From Candidatus Zixiibacteriota bacterium (GTDB lineage Bacteria; Zixibacteria; MSB-5A5; GN15; FEB-12), in contig JAGLXI010000111.1 of NCBI GenBank assembly GCA_023132995.1, positions 1 to 14,250 on the forward strand: 14,250 nt of DNA, read 5' to 3'. A program made the translations under genes and the position numbers. The notes under the pieces were generated by a model. It was not told where the DNA came from and did not search any database. It was given only the letters and a program-made list of their open reading frames with translations. Of this stretch, positions 7,445 to 14,250 are shown piece by piece. Numbering within the stretch: position 1 is the first letter of the stretch; each line of letters begins with the position of its first letter.

Positions 7445-7598
7445 ACACATTCTCTTCCCCCCCCAACCTGCAAGACCCCGCGAGTTTGCACTTACATCGG
7501 GTGGTGCGCCCCCACTAATAGTGCTTGTCGAGACTGCCTACTCAAAGGGTAGCACACCGTGCGCGCGGTGTCAATGGAAAAGCGGAGTGTTTGGCTGG

Positions 7599-7630
7599 CG
7601 ATCAGGCCCAAACGAGTTTGAGCCTGATCG
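7599..7630. repeat. CAAAC-GA-GTTTG palindrome, right copy
   Basis: A 32-bp palindrome: CGATCAGGC (7599-7607) pairs with GCCTGATCG (7622-7630), then the same C/A mismatch and CAAAC-GA-GTTTG core as at 5625-5648. The inner arm pair T-A of the left copy is C-G here, a compensatory change. Confidence 0.7.
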
Positions 7631-7649
7631 CCCGTCTAATCCAACCTGG

Positions 7650-7670
7650 ATTCCGGGTCAAGCCCGGAAT
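7650..7670. repeat. Dispersed ATTCCGGG palindromic repeat
   Basis: ATTCCGGG (7650-7657) and CCCGGAAT (7663-7670) are perfect complements around TCAAG. Together with the flanking CCTGG and GAC this resembles a very common intergenic repeat known from many bacterial genomes. Confidence 0.65.
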
Positions 7671-7694
7671 GACGGAGGGGGGCACGCCGTTGGG

Positions 7695-7727
7695 CAGGCG
7701 GGCGGACAGTGCTGTCCACCCGCCCTG
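7695..7727 (-). terminator. Long hairpin after the exporter operon
   Basis: The arms 7695-7709 and 7712-7727 pair with one mismatch and one bulged base around a two-base turn (core GGACAG/CTGTCC, outer CAGG/CCTG). It sits 40 nt past the stop of the downstream exporter gene. No T-tract follows on the minus strand, so it is either a weak terminator or another dispersed repeat. Confidence 0.4.
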
Positions 7728-7766
7728 TTCATACATATCAAATCGAGGTACGCCGTAACATGTGAC

Positions 7767-9560
7767 CTACGACTGAACCTCTTCCCTCAGGCGATAGCGC
7801 TTGTATATCTTCGCATAGTGGCCTTCGAGCGCCATCAGTTCGCTATGATTACCCGATTCGGCAATGCGACCGTCTTCAAGCACGTAGATCCTGTCGGCAT
7901 TCTCCAGCGTGTCGGGCCGGTGCGTGATAAGGATCGCTGTCAAATCCGGCATGACGTCGTGGAGTCGCCCCCACAGCGCCGTCTCGGTGCGCGAGTCCAG
8001 AGCCGAGGTACAGTCATCCAGAATCAGTATCCGGGGTCTGGTCACCAGCGCCCGCGCCAGGGCAAGCCGCTGTTTCTGTCCGCCCGAGATTGACATCCCG
8101 CGCGTGCCGATCTGCGTTTCGATCCCCTTGGGGAAGGTGGCGATTTCGTCTTGTAGCTGGGCCACCTCCACCGCCCACGCGAGCGTGTTGTCATCGATAC
8201 CGTCACGCCCGAACACGATGTTGTTGCGCACCGTGTCGGAAAACAGGATCGGTTCCTGCGGGACGTAACCGATGTTACGTCTGAGGTCCTCGAGTTTGAA
8301 CTGTCGCAGGTCGTGGCCGTCAAGCCTGATCTCGCCCCCGGTGGGGTCCACCAGACGCGGCACCATGTTGACCAGCCAACTCTTGCCGGAGCCGAGGCGG
8401 CCAACCAGCGCCACCGTCTGACCCGCTTGGATTTCCAGTGATACGTCATCGACGATCTTGCGCTCACTTCCCGGAAAGAAGAACTCGACATTAACAAAGC
8501 TCAGAGCGCCCTTGACACCATCGCCGGCATGACCGCCGTTGTCGGCCACCATCGGGGCGACCTTCTCAAGCTCGACCAAGCGGTTGATCGACACCGCCGA
8601 CTGTCGGGACTTCACCAGGAACTGCCCGATGTCAAACATGGGGAAGATCAGGTAGACGGTGTAGTAGACAAACGCACCTAATTTCCCCACCGACAGATTG
8701 GCGTTGATGGCCATGTAACCGCCGGCCACCAGGACAATGACAATCCCCAGTTGCCAGATGTAGAAGTACATCGACTCGACCACCGTCATGGCCTTCACGG
8801 TCGAAATCTCGGCGTCTTTGCGGTCCACGACGGCTTCGTCGAATTTGCCCTTCTGCGCCGTTTCCCTGGTGTACGCCTTGACCACCCTGATACCCGAGAA
8901 GCAGGCCTCCATGACGTCGTTGAACCTGGAGATGCGCGTCTGCAGGTGCTCGTAGCGTTTGTCCAGGATCGAGGCGCTGACAAAGAATACGACAATCAGC
9001 ACCGGCAGCGGCCCGGCCACCCAGAGAGTGAGTTTGGGGTCTATCGATACCATCATAACAAGCGTGAAAGACACAAAGGCGACGGCCTCGTAGAGCCGAA
9101 ATATCCCCGAGCAGGCGAACCACGAGAGTTTCTCGGCGACGTCGTCGGTCATGCGCGTTACCAGGTCACCGGTGCGGAACCTGTTGAAGAAGTCCGGGCC
9201 TTTCAATGTGATCCGGTTAAACGCATCCTGCCGAAAGAGCCATTCCAACTTCAGGTTCATCCACGCCCGATGCGACTGCACAAAGGCATAGAGAGCACTG
9301 GCGACAAGTCCCAGCACCACTATTGTCAGGGCGAAAATCGCCACCGTGTTCAGCCCCAGCGAGCTACCCAGATCGTTCAACCACACTGCCGCTGCGTTGT
9401 CCGGCACGCGGTCGGTGTCGAAATAGTCGATACTGAACTCAATGAGTCGCGGTATCGTTACCTGTAGCGCCGCCTGCACCGGAGTCAGCAGAAGCAGCAC
9501 TGCCAGCACGTACGGGTAGCGCCGGTAATATCTCCAGAACCACTTGATTTTATCCAACAT
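7767..9560 (-). CDS. ABC exporter half-transporter, degenerate-site subunit
   Basis: A 597-residue fused membrane/ATPase half-transporter of the multidrug or lipid exporter type (MdlAB, BmrCD, TM287/288 class). About six membrane segments lie within residues 18-315; the ATPase domain spans about 352-590. Motifs: Walker A GRLGSGKS (387-394), Q-loop Q435, signature ISGGQ (491-495), Walker B ILILDD (511-516), D-loop SALD, switch H547. The residue after the Walker B Asp is Asp516 instead of Glu, which in heterodimeric exporters marks the catalytically weak site, while its intact signature serves the partner's active site. Its ATG at 9560 overlaps the end of the partner gene by 11 nt, so the two are translated together and almost surely form one complex. 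Substrate cannot be read from sequence; drugs or lipids are the usual ones. Confidence 0.93.
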   Translation of the reverse strand: MLDKIKWFWRYYRRYPYVLAVLLLLTPVQAALQVTIPRLIEFSIDYFDTDRVPDNAAAVWLNDLGSSLGLNTVAIFALTIVVLGLVASALYAFVQSHRAWMNLKLEWLFRQDAFNRITLKGPDFFNRFRTGDLVTRMTDDVAEKLSWFACSGIFRLYEAVAFVSFTLVMMVSIDPKLTLWVAGPLPVLIVVFFVSASILDKRYEHLQTRISRFNDVMEACFSGIRVVKAYTRETAQKGKFDEAVVDRKDAEISTVKAMTVVESMYFYIWQLGIVIVLVAGGYMAINANLSVGKLGAFVYYTVYLIFPMFDIGQFLVKSRQSAVSINRLVELEKVAPMVADNGGHAGDGVKGALSFVNVEFFFPGSERKIVDDVSLEIQAGQTVALVGRLGSGKSWLVNMVPRLVDPTGGEIRLDGHDLRQFKLEDLRRNIGYVPQEPILFSDTVRNNIVFGRDGIDDNTLAWAVEVAQLQDEIATFPKGIETQIGTRGMSISGGQKQRLALARALVTRPRILILDDCTSALDSRTETALWGRLHDVMPDLTAILITHRPDTLENADRIYVLEDGRIAESGNHSELMALEGHYAKIYKRYRLREEVQS

Positions 9561-11361
9561 TGCTCGTCACTCCGTTTCGGTATTTGAACTGCAGGTGGAA
9601 CAGTTTCGAGTAGTATCCGTCCGCCAGAAGCAGTTCCGTGTGCGACCCGCGTTCGATGATCTCGCCTCGCCGCACCACCAGTATCTGGTCGACATCGAGA
9701 ATAGTCGAGAGCCGGTGGGCCACGATAATCGAGGTGCGGCCCGCCGTCAGCTTCTTCAGTGAAGCCTGGATATGGCGCTCGGTTTCCGGGTCGACCGAAC
9801 TGGTGGCCTCGTCCAGCAGGAGCACGTCGGGATCGGTCACCAGCGCTCGCGCGAACGAGAGCAGTTGCCGCTCGCCCCGGCTGAAATTGGCGCCCTTCTC
9901 CGAAACCTTGGTGGCGTAGTTCTCCGGCAGCCGGTTGATGAAAGCGTCCGCCTCGACCGTCCGGGCCGCATCCCTGATGCGGTCATCCGATAGTTCCTCG
10001 GAGTCCAGGGAGATGTTGGACTTCACGTCTCCCGGGAACAGGAAGATATCCTGCAGGACCAGAGCGAAATGACGCCGCAGGTCGGCTTTCTTCAGGTCAC
10101 GAAGGTCGACGCCATCAACCGTGATGCGCCCCTTCTGCGGATCGTATAGACGCAGGAGCAGCGAGATGACGGTCGACTTGCCGCCGCCGGTAACACCCAC
10201 CAGGGCCACACGCTGTCCTACCGGGATTTCAAAGGTGACATCCTTGAGCGCCCAGTTGTCGTCGCCGGTGTACGAGAAGGAAACGTCTTCGAATCGGATC
10301 ACCTTCTTCAGCCCGCCCCAGGTCAACGGGGTAACCGGGTCGGGCAGTTTCTGCGGCGTAGCCAGCAAGGCGAAAATCCGCTTGGCCCCGGCGATGGCCT
10401 TCTGCAACGTTGACAACTGCTCCGAGACGCGCCAGATGGGGTCGAACGAACGCCAGATCAGAATGATGAACATGATGATCGTCCCCGACGTAATTAGCTG
10501 CGCCTGCCGCCAGTGATCGCCGAAGAAAAGAACCACGCCGAACATGACCGACTCAAAGAAAAACACGGTGTTGAAAAAGAGAACGACGGCGATATTGACG
10601 TAAGTGTCCTCTTTGAATTTCAGCCGGTTGACCTCGCTGACTCTCGCCCGGGCATAGCGGCCGCGGTGAAATATCTGCACGATCGACATGCCGTGCAGAA
10701 ACTCGGTCAGCGCCGCGGTCACCTCGGCCATTTTCTTGCGTACATTCAGAAAGCGATGTGTGGTCTTTCTCTCAAAAATGACCACCAGCAGACCGACCAG
10801 CGGCACCACAATCAGAAGCAGTGAAGCCAGCCGCCAGCTATAGTAGAACATGACGGCGTAGATCCCTATGACCAGCAGGAGATCGCCCACCACCAGCACT
10901 ACCGTGTTGGTGAAAAGCAGCCGCAGCGATTCGGTGTCGGACTCAATACGGGCCAACAGCCGGCCGACCGGGTTGCGATCGAAGAATGACACGTCCAATG
11001 ACAGAACATGGTTGAACAGCTTCTGCTTCAGAGCCATCATCACCTTCTGTCCGATCACTTCCAGCCGTACCCGCTGGACGTACTGCAGAGTTATCGTGGC
11101 CACCTGGATGACGCCGATCAGCAGCGCCGTCATCAGAAGCCCGTCGAAATCACGGCTCTTGATGTCGACATCGACCGCCTCTTTGAGGAGGATCGGCCAG
11201 TAGAGCGACAGCAGCGTGGCAGCAGCCAACAGCACAAAACACACCACCAGCCCCGTGGAATGCTCCCTGAGCAACGGAAGCAGCCGGGCAAACGCCTTCC
11301 TTGAGCTGATGTCTTTTTCTTCAGAGGTGATCTGTTCGTCTTCGTAAAACTCGGCACTCAT
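9550..11361 (-). CDS. ABC exporter half-transporter, catalytic-site subunit
   Basis: A 603-residue half-transporter, first gene of the pair. A polar N-terminus of about 25 residues precedes about six membrane segments (about 37-303) and an ATPase domain (about 355-590). Motifs: Walker A GVTGGGKS (389-396), Q-loop Q437, Walker B VLLLDE with catalytic Glu518, D-loop SSVD, switch H549. The signature is FSRGE (493-497) instead of LSGGQ. Thus its own Walker motifs pair with the partner's good signature in a working site, while its poor signature faces the partner's Glu-to-Asp site: the expected asymmetric heterodimer. The ATG at 11361 is preceded by AAAGGTAAG. Upstream lies a leader region with promoter, leader ORF and terminator (11419-11670), so expression is probably set by attenuation. 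Confidence 0.93.
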   Translation of the reverse strand: MSAEFYEDEQITSEEKDISSRKAFARLLPLLREHSTGLVVCFVLLAAATLLSLYWPILLKEAVDVDIKSRDFDGLLMTALLIGVIQVATITLQYVQRVRLEVIGQKVMMALKQKLFNHVLSLDVSFFDRNPVGRLLARIESDTESLRLLFTNTVVLVVGDLLLVIGIYAVMFYYSWRLASLLLIVVPLVGLLVVIFERKTTHRFLNVRKKMAEVTAALTEFLHGMSIVQIFHRGRYARARVSEVNRLKFKEDTYVNIAVVLFFNTVFFFESVMFGVVLFFGDHWRQAQLITSGTIIMFIILIWRSFDPIWRVSEQLSTLQKAIAGAKRIFALLATPQKLPDPVTPLTWGGLKKVIRFEDVSFSYTGDDNWALKDVTFEIPVGQRVALVGVTGGGKSTVISLLLRLYDPQKGRITVDGVDLRDLKKADLRRHFALVLQDIFLFPGDVKSNISLDSEELSDDRIRDAARTVEADAFINRLPENYATKVSEKGANFSRGERQLLSFARALVTDPDVLLLDEATSSVDPETERHIQASLKKLTAGRTSIIVAHRLSTILDVDQILVVRRGEIIERGSHTELLLADGYYSKLFHLQFKYRNGVTSNVG

Positions 11362-11418
11362 TTTCTTACCTTTGCATTTGCTGTTTCCGGCTCACGGCCC
11401 GGCGGGAACAACGACAAC

Positions 11419-11454
11419 AAAAAAGCCCGCCGAACCAGGTTAGTCGCGACGGGC
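11419..11454 (-). terminator. Rho-independent terminator upstream of the exporter genes
   Basis: On the minus strand GCCCGTCG (11454-11447) pairs with CGGCGGGC (11432-11425), eight pairs including one T-G, around a 14-nt loop, and is followed directly by six T (11424-11419). It lies 58 nt before the exporter start and downstream of its promoter, so it must be bypassed for the exporter to be made. Confidence 0.8.
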
Positions 11455-11503
11455 AAGTGGTCTATTGTGAATACTTTCACAATCGTCTCTTGCACCTCCC
11501 GTC
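11448..11503 (-). promoter_or_regulatory. Candidate antiterminator of the exporter leader
   Basis: On the minus strand GACGG (11503-11499) and GCAAG (11493-11489), split by a GAGGT bulge, can pair with CCGTC (11452-11448) and CTTGC (11457-11453). This ties up almost the whole left arm of the terminator. Enclosed between the arms is a perfect hairpin, ATTGTGAA/TTCACAAT (11483-11476/11471-11464, loop AGTA). The 5' strand lies in codons 18-22 of the leader ORF, and the leader stop TGA (11479-11477) lies in the enclosed hairpin, so a ribosome finishing the ORF would melt both. Confidence 0.6.
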
Positions 11504-11554
11504 ACGGGCACCGCCAATCAGTGGATTGACAAGCATGCAGATAAACTTAGTCAT
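11477..11554 (-). CDS. Leader peptide of the exporter operon, 25 aa
   Basis: A short ORF starting MTKFICMLVNPLIGG and ending CKRRL. The ATG at 11554 follows AGAGG with 6 nt spacing (GAGAGGATTTC), a better ribosome binding site than that of most genes here. An in-frame ATG at 11581 is a poorer alternative. It lies about 80 nt after the predicted transcription start and 23 nt before the terminator stem. Its last codons form the antiterminator strand, so the act of translating it probably matters more than the product. There is no run of one amino acid as in biosynthetic attenuators, so stalling by a ribosome-targeting drug or by the nascent chain is likelier than amino-acid sensing. Confidence 0.6.
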   Translation of the reverse strand: MTKFICMLVNPLIGGARDGRCKRRL

Positions 11555-11642
11555 GAAATCCTCTCTTCGTTTCTGCATTCCGCAACGGTTATAGGTTAAG
11601 CATTGTGCTCTGTTACGATACTTCTTTACAAAGGTTTCGACC

Positions 11643-11670
11643 AATATACGTTCATCTTTGGCCGTGTCAA
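11643..11670 (-). promoter_or_regulatory. Strong sigma-70-type promoter of the exporter leader
   Basis: On the minus strand a perfect TTGACA (11670-11665) and TATATT (11648-11643) are separated by 16 nt. The start site would be near 11636, giving a leader of about 275 nt before the exporter ATG. It sits only 25 nt past the stop codon of the beta-helix gene, so the exporter has its own transcription unit. Confidence 0.75.
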
Positions 11671-11694
11671 ACAAATTTATTCATTTTTTTTCGC

Positions 11695-14250
11695 CTACGG
11701 ACACGGCGGCGGTTCGGGGCCCTCGTTGAACATGTAGTCCACCAAATAGACCAGGTCGGCTATGTCGATTGGCTCGACGCCACTGCCGTCTACGTCGCCT
11801 TCGCCCCAGCACACGGGAGTGGGTCCCTCATTGAACATGTAGTCCACTAAGTAGACCAGGTCGGCGATGTCTATCGGAAGGACACCGCTGTGGTCTATGT
11901 CTCCACGGATGGCGCAACAGCTCCAGGGAATCCAGGGACAATAGTTGACATTATCGCTAACGGCGTTTCCAAGGCCTTCCGTCGGGAAGAACTCCGCCAC
12001 GATGTTCAGCATGCTCTCGACGGGAAAACACTGGCCAATGGAAGCTTCGTCAGTGCCGTCGGTGTCTTCCGGCCCATCAGAGGCGCCCCAGTTGTTGCCG
12101 GAGGCATTGACACCATTCGACAGGTCAGCGCTGTAAAACAGACCCCAGTAATTGTCGTGAATACTGTTGTCTTGTATGACAACTCCTGTTGGGTCATGGT
12201 CAGTGGCTGGATTCCCGAAATTGCTACCTACCAGTATTCCAGTGTTTTTGTAGGTGCGGCTGCCGACAGTTTTTTCGTCAGCATAAGTTAAGCCCATATC
12301 ATATATCTCGTTGGCGATTATGATAACATCGTTGGCCCAGGTCTGAATGCCGTTGACGCCGTCACTGATAGTGTTGCCGCTGATAATTACATTAGCCCCA
12401 CTTATGGCGCCATCGTCTTCTATATGGATGGAAGCGTAGTCCCAGTCGCCGGTTCCATCGGCGCCATGATAGTTACACTGGGCCAGCGTGTTATTGTAGA
12501 CATAGGTATATGGAGAACCAATGGCCTGAATACCCGGATACTTGCACAGGGAGATGGTGTTGCCAATAACTTGAATCCTGTCCGATGTTCCCGTGGCGTT
12601 CGAGCGTATTATGTTTATACCCTTGTCGTTAGTACTGCTGATGGTGTTATCATAAATATGGACATATTTACTACCAAAAGTTTGAATACAGCTACAACCC
12701 CAGGACATTGAGCAATCAGATAACGTATTGCCTATTATTTCTGTCCGGGTCGCCTCGCTGGCAGACTCGCAGTATCTTACATAGATACCCTTATCTCCAC
12801 AGTCAGTGATTGTGTTGTAGCTTATGGTAGTGCTCGGCGTAGCTATCTCACCGATACCACAGTTACTCGCGGTCTCTACAGCGCAGTGGGTTATTGTGCA
12901 ACCTGTGTAGGTAGTGTTGCTACGGTCAAAGAAGAAGCCGTGCTTACAGTTTACTACCTTAATCCCCTGTATAGTTATGTTGGCTGCGCCTATCTCGAAG
13001 CCGTTATTGATGGATTGCGGTGTAGCATATCGCACCAATACATTCTCAGGATTCCCAGTATCGCCGGTAATAGTCACCCCTTTATTCACATCTATCGCTG
13101 AAGTGATGGTATACGTCCCCGCCGTTACGTTGACCGTGCTGCCGGTGACCAGATCGACGCCTTCCTGAATTCGTCCAGCTTCACCGAACTGCGGGCTGTC
13201 GTCATCAACCCAGAGAGTCGCGAAGTCACCCTGGAAACCGGGCACGCCCGGCTCCGTGTCGGTGCCCATGTCCAGCCAGGGAGTGTAATCAACATTGCCG
13301 CTGACTTGCGCGGCCACACCAGACGGCGTGTTGTCGCCCAGCCAGTTGCCGGAGGCATTTACACCATTGGACAGGTCGGCGCTGTAAAACAGACCCCAGT
13401 AATTATCGTGCATACTGTTATCTTGTATGACAACTCCTGTTGGATCATGGTCAATGGCTGGATTCCCGAAATTGCTACCAACTAGGATTCCGGAGTTCTT
13501 ATAGGTACGGAGGCCAACAACTTTCTCATTAGCATAGGTTTTGCCCATGTCATATATCTCGTTGTTGGTGACTTGACAATCATCTGCCCAGATCTGTATG
13601 CCGTTTATACAATCATAGACTGTGTTGCCATCGACGATGCAATGATCGCTATGTTCCGTGCCATCATTAGATTCCTGAACGTGGATACCAGCGTAGTCCC
13701 AGTCACCAGTACCATCTATGCCATAATAATTGCAGTTATATACTGTATTATTATAAACATAGGTATATGGACATATGTAGACAAAGATACCTTGCCAATA
13801 ACAGTCCGAGACAGTATTGTTTGTCACCTCCACCCTATTTGCCGTACTGGTAGCAGCACTATTATGCAAATGTATGGCTGGAGCTCCACTAAACTCATTA
13901 CCGGTATGGCCTTGATCTTTGATTGAGGTAAACGTGTTATCATCGATGACAATCGAATTACAGTTATATACCCATATACCCCGGTACATATTGGTGAAAG
14001 TGTTATGCTGTATTGTAATTGTTCTTGCACCTGGGCCAATAATCACAATACCGCACTCGCCACCCGGATCCGCATCCGCAGATGGCCCAACATTTGAGAT
14101 TGTGGTATATTCAACGGTATGGCCGGTTCCACAACCGCTCCAGAAGTTGATACCACGTTTACCTGGTTGGTCCAATATACAATGAGATATTGTACATCCC
14201 GTAGGATTACCAGCGGTGAAGGCAACTGCGTATCTTCCGCTTATTGTTTT
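11695..14250 (-). CDS. Beta-helix repeat protein with dockerin-like C-terminus (partial)
   Basis: The C-terminal 851 residues of a larger secreted or surface protein; the frame is open to the window edge, so the start and any signal peptide lie beyond 14250. A TTG at 14175 is inside the helix repeats (preceded by TISHCI) and is not a start. Most of the protein is right-handed parallel beta-helix of the NosD/PbH1 kind: many 20-25-residue turns such as IQDNSMHDNYWGLFY and VIGNTISLCKYPGI. At about residues 320-380 after the TTG codon (LWVDDDSP, IQEGVDLVTGSTVNVTAGTYT) a second helix domain begins. The two helix domains share a duplicated segment (12094-12514 and 13345-13771). The protein ends with two dockerin-like units (11698-11904). 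Such folds often bind or cleave polysaccharide, but no catalytic residues can be assigned. GC drops toward 14250. Confidence 0.9.
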   Translation of the reverse strand, partial: KTISGRYAVAFTAGNPTGCTISHCILDQPGKRGINFWSGCGTGHTVEYTTISNVGPSADADPGGECGIVIIGPGARTITIQHNTFTNMYRGIWVYNCNSIVIDDNTFTSIKDQGHTGNEFSGAPAIHLHNSAATSTANRVEVTNNTVSDCYWQGIFVYICPYTYVYNNTVYNCNYYGIDGTGDWDYAGIHVQESNDGTEHSDHCIVDGNTVYDCINGIQIWADDCQVTNNEIYDMGKTYANEKVVGLRTYKNSGILVGSNFGNPAIDHDPTGVVIQDNSMHDNYWGLFYSADLSNGVNASGNWLGDNTPSGVAAQVSGNVDYTPWLDMGTDTEPGVPGFQGDFATLWVDDDSPQFGEAGRIQEGVDLVTGSTVNVTAGTYTITSAIDVNKGVTITGDTGNPENVLVRYATPQSINNGFEIGAANITIQGIKVVNCKHGFFFDRSNTTYTGCTITHCAVETASNCGIGEIATPSTTISYNTITDCGDKGIYVRYCESASEATRTEIIGNTLSDCSMSWGCSCIQTFGSKYVHIYDNTISSTNDKGINIIRSNATGTSDRIQVIGNTISLCKYPGIQAIGSPYTYVYNNTLAQCNYHGADGTGDWDYASIHIEDDGAISGANVIISGNTISDGVNGIQTWANDVIIIANEIYDMGLTYADEKTVGSRTYKNTGILVGSNFGNPATDHDPTGVVIQDNSIHDNYWGLFYSADLSNGVNASGNNWGASDGPEDTDGTDEASIGQCFPVESMLNIVAEFFPTEGLGNAVSDNVNYCPWIPWSCCAIRGDIDHSGVLPIDIADLVYLVDYMFNEGPTPVCWGEGDVDGSGVEPIDIADLVYLVDYMFNEGPEPPPCP
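11698..11904 (-). other. Tandem dockerin-like C-terminal module
   Basis: Two 35-residue units, each GD-[IV]-D-x-SG-V-x followed by the identical 19-mer PIDIADLVYLVDYMFNEGP. The D-x-D-x-S-G pattern matches the calcium loop of dockerin/EF-hand repeats. Known dockerins bind cohesins in cellulosomes. In candidate Zixibacteria and similar phyla such tails are common on secreted proteins and probably act in anchoring or sorting (inference). Confidence 0.8.
12094..12514 (-). repeat. Internal duplication, downstream copy
   Basis: Matches 13345-13771 with high DNA identity, best at 12094-12250 where only scattered bases differ. Both encode GSNFGNPA-[IT]-DHDPTGVVIQDNS and HDNYWGLFYSADLSNGVNAS. The offset is 1251 nt at one end and 1257 nt at the other, both multiples of three. 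Confidence 0.85.
13345..13771 (-). repeat. Internal duplication, upstream copy
   Basis: Partner of 12094-12514. In this copy YTYVYNNTVYNCNYYG and NEIYDMGKTYANEK correspond to YTYVYNNTLAQCNYHG and NEIYDMGLTYADEK in the other. The frame is kept in both, so the duplication adds helix turns without breaking the gene. Confidence 0.85.

Larger units (their letters stand above)
7368..7766. other. Hairpin-rich gap between kinase operon and exporter genes
   Basis: 399 bp. The left part holds the kinase operon promoter and ribosome binding site, followed by eight C (7457-7464). The right part holds four inverted repeats: ACACCG/CGGTGT (7554-7559/7566-7571), the CAAAC-GA-GTTTG palindrome (7599-7630), a dispersed repeat (7650-7670) and a long hairpin (7695-7727). 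No gene is supported. Confidence 0.6.

Noticed and set aside
5817..7464. G8 (5817-5824) and C8 (7457-7464) runs flanking the kinase operon as phase-variation tracts
   Set aside because: Both lie outside the genes and the predicted promoter spacer, so length change would have no evident effect; the flanks are not similar.
8751..9467. 238-codon plus-strand open frame within the exporter gene
   Set aside because: Antisense to the membrane domain of the half-transporter; the translation is His/Arg/Asp-rich with no domain.
11362..11694. Riboswitch or T-box in the exporter leader
   Set aside because: No known aptamer core or T-box sequence is recognisable, while a translated ORF overlapping the antiterminator explains the layout.
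14173..14175. TTG codon as start of the beta-helix gene
   Set aside because: The frame continues upstream with typical helix-turn sequence (NPTGCTISHCI), there is no ribosome binding site, and no signal peptide follows.

Overview
The window comes from a bacterium of moderate to high GC content. The best guess at its origin is the Fibrobacteres-Chlorobi-Bacteroidetes side of the tree, most likely candidate phylum Zixibacteria or a close relative. The evidence is a C-terminal pair of near-identical 35-residue dockerin-like units containing DIADLVYLVDYMF, next to a C25 (gingipain-type) peptidase and a large secreted beta-helix protein. This is recognition from memory of such genomes, not a database result. 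gyrB with a DUF721/DciA-like gene just upstream is the only housekeeping locus.

Layout from left to right. (1) 38-2305, minus strand: secreted C25 cysteine peptidase with its own promoter. (2) 2773-2907, plus: a 44-residue single-span membrane peptide. (3) 3187-5504, plus: DUF721/DciA-like gene and gyrB, 17 nt apart, probably one operon. (4) 5505-5883: gene-free, with degenerate dispersed repeats and two copies of a CAAAC-NN-GTTTG palindrome. (5) 5884-7367, minus: a two-gene unit of a small protein with an RNase H/RuvC-like look followed, with a 1-nt overlap, by a soluble Hanks-type Ser/Thr kinase. It has its own promoter and looks lower in GC than its neighbours. (6) 7368-7766: gene-free and rich in hairpins, including a third copy of the palindrome. 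(7) 7767-11361, minus: two overlapping half-transporter genes forming a heterodimeric ABC exporter. (8) 11362-11694: a regulatory leader for the exporter with a promoter, a 25-codon leader ORF, mutually exclusive antiterminator and terminator stems, and a T6 tract. (9) 11695-14250, minus: the 3' part of a beta-helix/dockerin-like secreted protein gene whose start lies beyond the window.

The strongest candidate for an undescribed system is region 8. All parts of a ribosome-controlled transcription attenuator can be read in the DNA, directly upstream of a heterodimeric exporter with one degenerate and one canonical ATPase site. The closest known logic is the Bacillus subtilis bmrB leader controlling bmrCD. 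The peptide does not resemble any leader I know, and the organism appears unrelated. The second candidate is region 5, a kinase plus RNase H-like partner cassette of unknown role, bracketed by structured palindromic repeats. The remaining genes (peptidase, beta-helix protein) belong to the cell-surface or secreted inventory and are not obviously linked to either system.
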